A DNA stretch of 8,038 nucleotides from MGBC120314 sp964403785. Its GTDB lineage: Bacteria; Bacillota; Clostridia; Lachnospirales; Lachnospiraceae. The stretch lies in assembly GCA_964403785.1 (NCBI GenBank), contig CAYOHM010000082.1:1-8038 (forward strand). The letters are read 5' to 3'. Under the pieces are notes generated by a model, which had not been told where the DNA came from, did not search any database, and saw nothing but the letters and a program-made list of their open reading frames with translations. Made by a program: the position numbers and the translations under genes. Shown one piece after another: positions 1-6,941 of this stretch; the stretch's first letter is position 1; each line of letters begins with the position of its first letter.

Positions 1-3
1 ATT

Positions 4-58
4 GTTCGTCGCCGGTACTTAGGCAGCGTATTTTGCTGCCTTATGTACCGCTGCGAAC
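4..58. repeat. Imperfect hairpin repeat at the left edge
   Basis: The left arm (4-27) and right arm (35-58) form a long imperfect stem around a 7-base loop. The tip, GGCAGC at 22-27 with GCTGCC at 35-40, is perfect. GGTAC (14-18) pairs with GTACC (45-49), and the base GTTCG (4-8) pairs with CGAAC (54-58), with small bulges between. The right arm is not followed by a T tract, so it is not a textbook intrinsic terminator. The 12-base core CGGTACTTAGGC (13-24) recurs exactly at 8027-8038, and a diverged copy lies at 7962-7987. This suggests a dispersed palindromic intergenic repeat of REP or small-MITE type. The function is unknown. Confidence 0.75.
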
Positions 59-76
59 GAACTCTTAGTGCAAACG

Positions 77-109
77 TGCCGCATAATCGCACATATATGC
101 CTGCACCAC
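77..109 (+). promoter_or_regulatory. 33-base shared upstream element, left copy
   Basis: This stretch lies 51 bases upstream of the acetylesterase start. It matches the reverse strand of 7960-7928, upstream of the mutarotase gene, at 27 of 33 positions without gaps. The conserved core is CATAATCG, one variable base, then ACATATA. The core contains a -10-like CATAAT (82-87), but I see no good -35 at 16-18 bases upstream, so calling it a promoter is inference. In both copies it reads in the direction of the adjacent gene and follows a hairpin arm containing TGTACCG. It could be a promoter with operator, or part of a larger dispersed repeat. Confidence 0.6.
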
Positions 110-160
110 CCTGCCTTAGTCTTACAAACGCCTCAAATACAATCATCTTGGAGGAAAGAT

Positions 161-883
161 ATGTCAACTAAAATTTTTTGGGCGGGGGATTCAACAGTAA
201 AGCAGAATTTTTATATGAGTTTCCCACAGACAGGAATCGGACAGGCATATGGCTTGTATCTTAAGAGAAACGTTAAGATTGAAAATTACGCAGAGAATGG
301 AAGAAGTACAAAAAGCTTTATAGATGAGGGAAGACTTGAGCTTATTGATCGTGAAATCAAAGCAGGGGACTTTATATACATACAGTTTGGGCATAATGAT
401 GAGAAGCCTGACGAATTAAGGCATACGGACAGTTTTGGCTCGTATCAGGAGAATTTGACAAAGTTTGTGCAGGTGGCAAGAAAGCATGGAGCATATCCCC
501 TTTTTATCACCTCGCTTTACAGAAGGGTATTTAATGAGGACCACGTAACGCTCAGGGAGGGGAATCATCAGGACTATCCGCAGGCAATGCGCCAGCTTGG
601 CAAAGAGCTTTCGGTTCCTGTTGTAGACCTTTGCACGCTCAGCAAGAATTTAATTGAGGAAGCGGGGTACGAGGAGACTAAGAAATGGTTTCTGCACGTT
701 CCTGCCGGAAAATATCCGAACTTTCCGGACGGCAAGGAGGATAATTCGCATTTGCAGTATGAAGGTGCATATAAATTTGCAGGTCTTATAGCACAGGAGG
801 TCGCAAAGCTTGGAGAGGAATACGCGAGCGTACTTGTAGACCCGACAGCGGACCTTGAGGACCCGGCATTGCTGGTTGACTAG
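161..883 (+). CDS. Rhamnogalacturonan acetylesterase-like SGNH esterase (CE12 type)
   Basis: A 240-residue SGNH/GDSL hydrolase most like the rhamnogalacturonan acetylesterase family (CE12, including Bacillus YesT). These remove O-acetyl groups from galacturonic acid residues of pectin. Block I is the GDST motif with nucleophile Ser11 (F-W-A-G-D-S-T). The block II Gly47 lies in ENGRST, the block III Asn79 in FGHND, and the catalytic Asp194 and His197 in DNSH. All expected active-site positions are present and the length is normal for the family. There is no signal peptide, so the enzyme should act in the cytosol on imported oligosaccharides. The ATG at 161 is chosen because GGAGG (150-154) sits 6 bases upstream; an in-frame GTG at 68 would only add an unconserved-looking leader. 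It is the first gene of the operon in this window, 24 bases before the GH43 gene. Family assignment is firm; the exact acetylated substrate is inferred from context. Confidence 0.9.
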   Translation: MSTKIFWAGDSTVKQNFYMSFPQTGIGQAYGLYLKRNVKIENYAENGRSTKSFIDEGRLELIDREIKAGDFIYIQFGHNDEKPDELRHTDSFGSYQENLTKFVQVARKHGAYPLFITSLYRRVFNEDHVTLREGNHQDYPQAMRQLGKELSVPVVDLCTLSKNLIEEAGYEETKKWFLHVPAGKYPNFPDGKEDNSHLQYEGAYKFAGLIAQEVAKLGEEYASVLVDPTADLEDPALLVD

Positions 884-907
884 TATCGGGCATCTAAGGA
901 GGCTTTA

Positions 908-2836
908 ATGAATTTATTGGAAGAGGCTATCAAATCACATAATCTGCAGCTTGTAGAGGAAATTCTCGTAAATGACCCGCCTGTAATTGACATTCCTGCT
1001 GATGATGGGTGTCACATGGCATTTATTGCAGCAAGGGAAGGGGATTTGGAGATTGTAAAGTATATCGTTGAATACTCGCGTGCAAGTATGAACATATACG
1101 ATAAAAAACACAGGGGTATACTGCATTACGGTGTTGAATCGGGCAACCTTGAGGTGGTGAGGTATTTGACTGAGCGTGTCGGTATGAATCCGCTTGAGGG
1201 GGATTTGGAGCTTATCACGCCGTATGACCTGGCATATGGACTTGACAATCCTCAGATTTACGATTATTTTGTGCAGTACTGCGGCGGCAGAATGGAGAAT
1301 ATGTACCGCAATCCGATAAGGACTGGTATGTTTCCTGACCCTTCGGTTGTCAGGGTCGGCGATGACTATTATATGGTTAATTCAACATTTATCTTCTTTC
1401 CGTGTATACCGGTTTCACATTCAAGAGACCTTGTAAACTGGGAAATAATAGGGTACGCGATTACCAATCCCAAATGGGCCGCTCTTGACGAGCTGGAGGG
1501 AGGACGCGGCTACTGGGCTCCGGATATTTCATACCATGACGGAAGATTTTTTATAACCGCTACATACAGGCTTAATGATACCCAGGCGGTATACAGGAAA
1601 CAAATAATAGTTTCCTCGGATAAGCCGCAGGGTCCTTATTCCGAGCCTGCGATAATTGATGAGGACGGAATTGACCCCTCAATATTTGTTGATGATGACG
1701 GAAGAAAATATATGCTGCTTAACAGAGGAGCACGCATTTTTGAATTAAATAAAGAATGTACTAAGCAGATTTCCAAGGCACAGCTTTTATATTACGGTGA
1801 TTATAAGAGAGCGCCCGAGGGACCGCATTTGCTTAAAAAAGACGGCTTTTATTATCTTTTTGAGGCTGAGGGCGGAACCGGAATGGGGCACAGGATTACG
1901 GTTTCACGTTCACAAAACCTGTACGGACCATATAAGCCCTGTCCGTATAATCCGATAATGCGCCAGAATGATGATTCGGCACCGCTTTTGCGCTGCGGTC
2001 ACGGTAAACCGGTCAAAACACAGGACGGTCAGTGGTTTATGGTTTATCTGTGCGCAAGGACGTATAACGGAAAGTACAGTATTCTTGGGCGTGAAACGGC
2101 GCTTGACCCGATTACATGGACGGCTGACGGCTGGCCGATTGTAAATAATCTGGACGGTCCGGGCACCTTGAACCTTAAGCCCAAAATCAGCACTATTGAT
2201 ACCGTACCTATGAGTGATACACTGTTTGACGATTTTGATGCTGAGCAGGTAAAGCTTTATTGGATGTACCCAAGACCGCCGCATAAGGATGCTTTTAAGC
2301 TGTCTGGCGGCAGGCTTTGTATTACCGGAAGCCCTCACGACTTGGATTCTACTGACTGCAGGAGTATAATACTCCAGCGCCAGAGACATTTTTGCTTTGA
2401 GTGTGACACACACCTTACGCTTGATAGTCTTAAGGACGGGCAGGACGCGGGGCTTACCTGTTATTATGACGAAAATACATGGCTTAAATTCGGCGTTTTC
2501 GGATGTGACGGCAGGACATACCTTAAGGTTGAGGAGTATATCCTTGATACGAAGGCAGCCTCGGCAGTTTATGAGCTCTCACAGGTGCAGGATAAAGTCG
2601 CTCTTTATTTAAAAATTAATACGCAGTACCTTAAAAGAACTTTTTCCTTCAGCATCGATGGTAAAGCATATGAGCAGATATGTGAGCTTGATAATGTTTA
2701 TTATTTATGCGATGAAGGCGTCAAAAAAGGTAAAAGATTTACGGGAGCAATGGTTGGAATGTATGCACATTCGGGAGAAGAAGGCAGCCTAAAAGCTTAC
2801 TTTGACTATTTTAAATACTCTAGGGAGGACATATAA
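908..2836 (+). CDS. GH43 glycosidase with N-terminal ankyrin-like repeats
   Basis: A 642-residue fusion with three parts. Residues 1-130 look like about four ankyrin-like helical repeats; the clearest are 40-56 (AAREGDLEIVKYIVEYS) and 75-90 (GVESGNLEVVRYLTER). Residues about 135-430 are a GH43 five-bladed propeller with general base Asp144 (FPDPS), pKa-modulating Asp256 (GIDPS), general acid Glu304 (APEGPH) and the metal-site-type His365 (CGHGKP). Residues about 437-640 form a C-terminal beta-sandwich, as in GH43 beta-xylosidases. The opening pattern (DPS, then RVGDDYYMVNS and HSRDLVNW) resembles beta-xylosidase/alpha-L-arabinofuranosidase subfamilies. The pectin context suggests removal of xylose or arabinose side chains, for example from xylogalacturonan, but specificity cannot be read from sequence. 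There is no signal peptide. The start has AAGGAGG (896-902) 5 bases upstream. The ankyrin fusion is unusual for a glycosidase and suggests docking to another protein. Confidence 0.9.
   Translation: MNLLEEAIKSHNLQLVEEILVNDPPVIDIPADDGCHMAFIAAREGDLEIVKYIVEYSRASMNIYDKKHRGILHYGVESGNLEVVRYLTERVGMNPLEGDLELITPYDLAYGLDNPQIYDYFVQYCGGRMENMYRNPIRTGMFPDPSVVRVGDDYYMVNSTFIFFPCIPVSHSRDLVNWEIIGYAITNPKWAALDELEGGRGYWAPDISYHDGRFFITATYRLNDTQAVYRKQIIVSSDKPQGPYSEPAIIDEDGIDPSIFVDDDGRKYMLLNRGARIFELNKECTKQISKAQLLYYGDYKRAPEGPHLLKKDGFYYLFEAEGGTGMGHRITVSRSQNLYGPYKPCPYNPIMRQNDDSAPLLRCGHGKPVKTQDGQWFMVYLCARTYNGKYSILGRETALDPITWTADGWPIVNNLDGPGTLNLKPKISTIDTVPMSDTLFDDFDAEQVKLYWMYPRPPHKDAFKLSGGRLCITGSPHDLDSTDCRSIILQRQRHFCFECDTHLTLDSLKDGQDAGLTCYYDENTWLKFGVFGCDGRTYLKVEEYILDTKAASAVYELSQVQDKVALYLKINTQYLKRTFSFSIDGKAYEQICELDNVYYLCDEGVKKGKRFTGAMVGMYAHSGEEGSLKAYFDYFKYSREDI
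2822..2828 (+). promoter_or_regulatory. Ribosome binding site deciding a TTG start
   Basis: AGGGAGG lies inside the last codons of the GH43 gene, 9 bases before TTG at 2838. No ATG or GTG is suitably placed. An alternative in-frame TTG at 2802 has no comparable site and would overlap the GH43 gene by 35 bases. The stop codon of GH43 (2834-2836) is one base from the chosen start, which suggests translational coupling. Confidence 0.75.
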
Positions 2837-2837
2837 A

Positions 2838-3572
2838 TTGAAAATTGATAATTTTGTTCGTGCAACTGTGGAAAATTTTAACGAGGAGTGTGCAGACAGC
2901 TGGGGCAATTCCAACAGTCTTATGCTTCAGGGGCTTGGCATTATCGGAAGAAAGAGCAGCGAGTGTGCAAGAATACTTAATAACCTTATGCCGAGAATCT
3001 CATACGATAAGAAATATGCAGGTATAGCAGCTTTTTATATGCTTGAGGAGGGCGAAGCTGAGGTGACCGGACGTATTAAGGACCTTATGGCTAAGCTTAG
3101 AGCGTCCTTTGATGAAGAAACGGACGAGATGGCTCTTGCATTTTATACAAAGTATGAAACAAAGCTCGGAGGCAAGGAGCACTATCAGGATATGATGAAC
3201 AGATACAACAAAGCGGCAGCCAATGCAAATAAGAACAGTGCATATTTTATGACAGCGGTTATTGAAGGAATTGAGTCGGTGGACCAGGCGATTTATGAGT
3301 ATTATGCGGGTCTTAAGACGCTTTTTAAGGAGGCTATGGCAGATGTGCTCAATGCCCCGCAGCTTGATATAAATGATAAGGCGCTTGCTTCTTATGCAAT
3401 TCTTAAGGCGTGCAGATTGAAGGTTGTGCTTGCAGAGAAGTATGAAGCTATCGCACTTAAATGGTATGAGGATGTTCTTGAAAATGTAGAGTCAAAGGAT
3501 ATTAATCGCGGTGCAGTTGTTATGCTTATGGCTGAAAAAAATTACGCTGGGAGGAATGACGGATGGAATTAA
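2838..3572 (+). CDS. Compact all-helical protein, possible shrunken GH105-like hydrolase
   Basis: A 244-residue, almost entirely alpha-helical cytosolic protein with no signal peptide or membrane segment. Comparing from memory with Bacillus YteR (GH105, unsaturated rhamnogalacturonyl hydrolase), several blocks line up in order. Residues 56-71 (YDKKYAGIAAFYMLEE) resemble the LDAIQAG helix. Residues 96-120 resemble the helix carrying the catalytic Asp (Asp96 would correspond). Residues 136-165 resemble the GWYVMSLADMIEEL helix, 182-214 the YAIAKG...YE helix pair, and 223-233 the C-terminal GAGAFILAM. GH105 enzymes are usually about 350-380 residues; here the stretch before residue 136, including the W-A-R-S-x-G-W motif, appears lost. 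It may be a reduced or non-catalytic (alpha/alpha) barrel. Its place between GH43 and GH28 genes fits a pectin role. The start is TTG with a strong site at 2822-2828; the 3' end overlaps GH28 by 10 bases. The gene is clearly real; the family link is tentative. Confidence 0.7.
   Translation: MKIDNFVRATVENFNEECADSWGNSNSLMLQGLGIIGRKSSECARILNNLMPRISYDKKYAGIAAFYMLEEGEAEVTGRIKDLMAKLRASFDEETDEMALAFYTKYETKLGGKEHYQDMMNRYNKAAANANKNSAYFMTAVIEGIESVDQAIYEYYAGLKTLFKEAMADVLNAPQLDINDKALASYAILKACRLKVVLAEKYEAIALKWYEDVLENVESKDINRGAVVMLMAEKNYAGRNDGWN
3549..3554 (+). promoter_or_regulatory. Ribosome binding site of the GH28 gene
   Basis: GGGAGG sits inside the 3' end of the preceding helical-protein gene, 8 bases before the ATG at 3563. 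It supports that start and the 10-base overlap of the two genes. Confidence 0.75.
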
Positions 3573-5116
3573 AATTAATAGCTAAAACTGCAAGAAGTAT
3601 CGTGGTAGAATTAACGGATTCGGGAAGATATTATACGGAAAAAACTTATGATATTTATGTGAATGCCAAAAAATATGTTACGGATAATAAGGTTATTACT
3701 TCAATCTACGGGTTAAAGCCGGACACGGAGTATGTAATAAAGGCTGATTATCCGGGTGAGGAAGTATCCTCACTTACGGTTAAGACGGATTACACCTTTG
3801 TAACCTTAAATGTCAGGGATTTCGGAGCCTACGGTGACGGTGAGCATGACGATACGTGCGCTATTCAGGCTGCTATTATGGCTTGTCCGAAGGACAGCAC
3901 CGTTATGGTGCCGGGCGGTACTTACAAGATTGCCTCGCTTTTCCTAAAGAGTAATCTTACCCTTGAGCTTTGTAAGGGTGCAACCCTGTCAGCCTTTACC
4001 GAGCGTTCAAAGTTCCCTGTTTTCCCGGGAATAATTGACAGCTATGATGAGAAAGAGGAGTATAATCTCGGCACCTGGGAGGGAAATCCTCTCGATATGT
4101 TTAGTGGAATAATCACAGCCGTAAATGCGGAAAACATCACTATCACGGGTGAGGGCACAATTGATGGCTGTGCAGATTTTGATAACTGGTGGTTTGAACC
4201 TAAAATCCGCAAGATAGCATGGAGACCAAGACTTGTATTTATCAGCCATTGCAGTAATGTTGTGATACATGGAATTACTGTTCAGAATTCACCGTCCTGG
4301 ACATTGCATCCGTATTTTTCAGATAATCTGAAATTCATTGATGTAAAGATAAAGAATCCTTTTAACTCTCATAACACGGACGGACTTGACCCGGAGAGCT
4401 GTACAAATGTTGAGGTTGTCGGTACATATATTTCCGTAGGTGATGATTGTATTGCGATAAAGTCCGGCAAGATTTATATGGGAAGGAAGTTAAAACGTCC
4501 GACCTCCAATATGTTGGTCCGCCAGTGCTGTATGAGGGACGGGCATGGAGCCGTTACCGTTGGAAGTGAGATTGCCGCCGGAGTTAATAATGTTACGATT
4601 AAGGACTGTCTGTTTATGAATACCGACCGTGGTCTTCGTGTTAAGACCAGAAGGGGTAGGGGAGAGGATTCGGTTCTTGATAATATTACCTTCGAGAATA
4701 TTACAATGGATAACGTTATGACGCCGTTTGTTGTAAACAGCTTTTATTTCTGTGACCCTGACGGCAAGACGGAGTATGTTTCGTCAAAGAACGCGCTTGA
4801 GGTTGATGACAGGACACCGTATATCAAGCGGCTTACATTTCGCAATATTGATGCCAAAAACTGCCATGTCGCAGCGGCGTACATCACGGGTCTGCCTGAG
4901 CGCAAGATTACCTGCCTTACCTTTGAAAATGTCAATGTTTCATATGCAGCTGAGCCGAAAAGCGGCGTTGCTGCAATGATGCTCGGCTGCAATGAAAGCT
5001 GCCGGATGGGAATATATGCATTGAATGCCGAAAAATTAATTCTTAAGAATGTTAATATAATGGGCTGTGAGGGGCAGGACGTTATTGCGGAGAACGTAGA
5101 TGAAATCGAAAAATAG
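3563..5116 (+). CDS. GH28 polygalacturonase with N-terminal fibronectin-like domain
   Basis: A 517-residue family 28 glycoside hydrolase that cleaves alpha-1,4 links between galacturonic acid residues of pectin. Residues 1-78 form a short beta-rich, fibronectin type III-like domain (for example GLKPDTEYVIKADYPGEE). The parallel beta-helix begins at the typical NVRDFGAYGDGEHDDT (83-98). The catalytic set is complete: Asp273 in NTDGLDPES, Asp294 and Asp295 in GDDCIAIKSGK, His328 in GHGAVTVGSE, and Arg359/Lys361 in RVKT. The domain order and the GSE motif resemble bacterial exo-acting enzymes such as Thermotoga PelB-type exopolygalacturonase more than secreted endo-enzymes. There is no signal peptide, so it probably trims imported oligogalacturonides in the cytosol. 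The start overlaps the previous gene by 10 bases, and the 3' end overlaps the ABC transporter gene by 17 bases. The family is certain; exo mode and any preference for substituted galacturonan are inferred. Confidence 0.95.
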   Translation: MELKLIAKTARSIVVELTDSGRYYTEKTYDIYVNAKKYVTDNKVITSIYGLKPDTEYVIKADYPGEEVSSLTVKTDYTFVTLNVRDFGAYGDGEHDDTCAIQAAIMACPKDSTVMVPGGTYKIASLFLKSNLTLELCKGATLSAFTERSKFPVFPGIIDSYDEKEEYNLGTWEGNPLDMFSGIITAVNAENITITGEGTIDGCADFDNWWFEPKIRKIAWRPRLVFISHCSNVVIHGITVQNSPSWTLHPYFSDNLKFIDVKIKNPFNSHNTDGLDPESCTNVEVVGTYISVGDDCIAIKSGKIYMGRKLKRPTSNMLVRQCCMRDGHGAVTVGSEIAAGVNNVTIKDCLFMNTDRGLRVKTRRGRGEDSVLDNITFENITMDNVMTPFVVNSFYFCDPDGKTEYVSSKNALEVDDRTPYIKRLTFRNIDAKNCHVAAAYITGLPERKITCLTFENVNVSYAAEPKSGVAAMMLGCNESCRMGIYALNAEKLILKNVNIMGCEGQDVIAENVDEIEK

Positions 5117-6908
5117 AAGAAAATTATGGGACCCTGCAAGGGATAATGCAGAGGAAAAATTTATCAAGAGCTTCCAGAAATACAGGGATAATCCCCTTAT
5201 GACCCTTGTCAGCATATATAAGGGCAATTACGGAAAGTTTTTCCTGTCGGTGGTGTTTTTTGTTATCAAGCACAGTCCGGTCTGGGTTTCACCGATTGTA
5301 CTTGCAAATATTATTAATTATGTCACGCTTAATGACCCGGATTGCCTTGAAAAGATTGCATTTAATGTCTCACTTATGGTTTTTCTCATACTTTTAAATG
5401 TGCCGATGAATTATTTTCACATTAAATACAAAAGTATGGCAGTAAGATATGTGGAAAGCGGTTTGAGAGGCGCGCTGGTAAAAAAACTGCAGCAGCTTTC
5501 GATTTCCTACCACAAAAATATGCAGTCGGGCAGACTTCAGTCCAAAATAATGCGTGATGTTGAGGCGGTCGAAACTCTTTCAACACAGTTGTTTGTAAGT
5601 GCGCTGCAGATTGCACTTAATATTGTAATCGCAATGATTGTTACGGTAAGTAAGAGCTGGATAGTATTTATATTTTTTGTACTTACCGTACCTGTGGCGG
5701 CTATTACCATGGTTACCTTCAAGGGCGTAATAAAGAAGCGCAATCAGGAATTCAGACAGGAAATGGAAAGCACATCTGCCAAGGTTATGGAAATGGTTGA
5801 GCTCATTCCGGTAACAAGAGCCCATGCCCTTGAGGAGGAGGAAACCTCAAGAGTGAGCGAACATCTTATGGAGGTGGCTGAAAAGGGCTACAAGCTCGAT
5901 ATTATCCAGTCAACCTTCGGCTCGGTAGGCTGGGCGGTATTCCAGGTTTTTCAGGTTATCTGTCTTGCATTTACCGCTTATCTGGCATATAACAGCAGGA
6001 TTCTTGTAGGTGATATTGCACTTTACCAGAATTATTTTTCAACGATAGTGCAGCAGGTATCGGCGATTATGACACTGATACCGACCATAACAAAGGGACT
6101 TGAGTCAGTCAGGTCAATCGGCGAGGTCCTTATTGCAGAGGATGTGGAGGACAACGAGGGCAAGGAAGCGCTTGACAGTGTCGACGGCAGCTTTGAATTT
6201 AAAAATGTCACGTTTAAATACAGCAGGGATGGCAAAGAGGTTTTAAATGGTCTTAATCTCACGGTAAAGAAGGGTGAAACCATTGCCTTGGTTGGTGAAT
6301 CGGGTGCAGGTAAAACCACGATTCTAAACCTTGTAATAGGCTTCAATATGCCGCTTGAAGGCGACGTACTGATTGACGGACATAATATTAAAGATATTGA
6401 CCTTAGAAGCTATCGAAAGCACCTGGCGGTTGTTCCCCAGAATACTATTTTGTTCTCGGGCAGCATCAGGGACAATATAGTATACGGAATGTCGGATGTG
6501 ACACAGGAGGAGCTGGATAGGGCAGTTTCGGCTGCTAATCTTAAGGAGCTGGTAGATTCGCTTCCGGACGGAATTGACACGATAATAGGCGAGCACGGAG
6601 GAAAGCTTTCGGGCGGACAAAGACAGAGAATTTCCATAGCGAGAGCAATTATCCGTAATCCGAGGGTAATCATATTTGATGAGGCAACCTCTGCGCTTGA
6701 CAGTATTTCAGAGCAGCTTATACATGAGGCAATAAATAACCTTACGAAGGACAGAACAACCTTCATTGTTGCACATCGTTTATCGACAATCCGTGAAGCA
6801 GATAAAATTGCGGTAATTCGTGATGGCAAGTGTGCAGAGTATGGTACATATGAAGAACTAATGGAATTAAAAGGCGAGTTTTATCGTATGAAGCAGATAC
6901 AAAGTTAA
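5100..6908 (+). CDS. Exporter-type ABC half-transporter (fused permease and ATPase)
   Basis: A 602-residue ABC protein with a membrane domain of six likely helices (about 45-72, 86-106, 160-183, 186-207, 272-296, 305-328) followed by one ATPase domain (about 364-600). Walker A is GESGAGKTT (399-407), the Q-loop Gln447 is in VVPQN, the signature LSGGQ is at 503-507, Walker B ends IIFDE with Asp527 and Glu528, SALD is at 531-534, and the switch His559 is in VAHRLST. All motifs are intact. The lack of a partner gene suggests a homodimer. The fold is that of ABCB/MsbA-type exporters; the substrate cannot be read from the sequence. The start lies inside the GH28 gene (17-base overlap) after a modest GGAG (5089-5092), so translation is probably coupled. 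This is unusual because Gram-positive pectin loci normally carry multi-subunit importers with a binding protein. It may export a product or inhibitor, or be an exporter-fold importer. Confidence 0.93.
   Translation: MKSKNRRKLWDPARDNAEEKFIKSFQKYRDNPLMTLVSIYKGNYGKFFLSVVFFVIKHSPVWVSPIVLANIINYVTLNDPDCLEKIAFNVSLMVFLILLNVPMNYFHIKYKSMAVRYVESGLRGALVKKLQQLSISYHKNMQSGRLQSKIMRDVEAVETLSTQLFVSALQIALNIVIAMIVTVSKSWIVFIFFVLTVPVAAITMVTFKGVIKKRNQEFRQEMESTSAKVMEMVELIPVTRAHALEEEETSRVSEHLMEVAEKGYKLDIIQSTFGSVGWAVFQVFQVICLAFTAYLAYNSRILVGDIALYQNYFSTIVQQVSAIMTLIPTITKGLESVRSIGEVLIAEDVEDNEGKEALDSVDGSFEFKNVTFKYSRDGKEVLNGLNLTVKKGETIALVGESGAGKTTILNLVIGFNMPLEGDVLIDGHNIKDIDLRSYRKHLAVVPQNTILFSGSIRDNIVYGMSDVTQEELDRAVSAANLKELVDSLPDGIDTIIGEHGGKLSGGQRQRISIARAIIRNPRVIIFDEATSALDSISEQLIHEAINNLTKDRTTFIVAHRLSTIREADKIAVIRDGKCAEYGTYEELMELKGEFYRMKQIQS
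5642..5690. repeat. Perfect 11-base inverted repeat inside the ABC gene
   Basis: TACGGTAAGTA (5642-5652) is the exact reverse complement of TACTTACCGTA (5680-5690), with 27 bases between. It lies in codons for the loop between membrane helices 3 and 4 and for helix 4. It could form an mRNA hairpin or be a dyad DNA site, or be coincidental. Confidence 0.5.
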
Positions 6909-6941
6909 AAGGTGCTTTATGCCATATGCAAAAGCACCTTT
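6908..6941. terminator. Probable bidirectional terminator between convergent genes
   Basis: AAAGGTGCTTT (6908-6918) pairs perfectly with AAAGCACCTTT (6931-6941), giving an 11-base-pair stem and a 12-base loop. The A and T runs flanking the GC core give short U tracts on either strand. It starts at the last base of the ABC stop codon, and the mutarotase stop codon (6917-6919, - strand) lies in the same structure. One hairpin could therefore end both transcripts. The U tracts are short, so efficiency is uncertain. Confidence 0.7.

Noticed and set aside
138..143. TACAAT as a -10 box for the operon
   Set aside because: Transcription would start at the ribosome binding site itself, and no -35-like hexamer lies at 16-18 bases upstream.
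68..160. N-terminal extension of the acetylesterase from a GTG at 68
   Set aside because: No ribosome binding site precedes it, it covers the shared upstream element, and the SGNH fold starts properly from the ATG at 161 with GGAGG in place.
1910..2413. 167-residue open frame on the - strand
   Set aside because: It lies wholly inside the GH43 gene, whose catalytic and C-terminal domains are intact; its translation shows no recognisable domain.
2802..2837. Earlier TTG start for the helical protein
   Set aside because: It would overlap the GH43 gene by 35 bases and lacks a good ribosome binding site, whereas AGGGAGG is well placed for TTG at 2838.
2838..3572. Frameshifted remnant of a full-length GH105 gene
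   Set aside because: There is no unexplained sequence on either side: GH43 ends one base before and GH28 overlaps the end. The reading frame is clean, so internal shortening is a better explanation than a recent frameshift.
6410..6829. 139-residue open frame on the - strand
   Set aside because: It is antisense to the conserved ATPase domain of the ABC protein and shows only a Ser/Leu-rich composition expected of a shadow frame.
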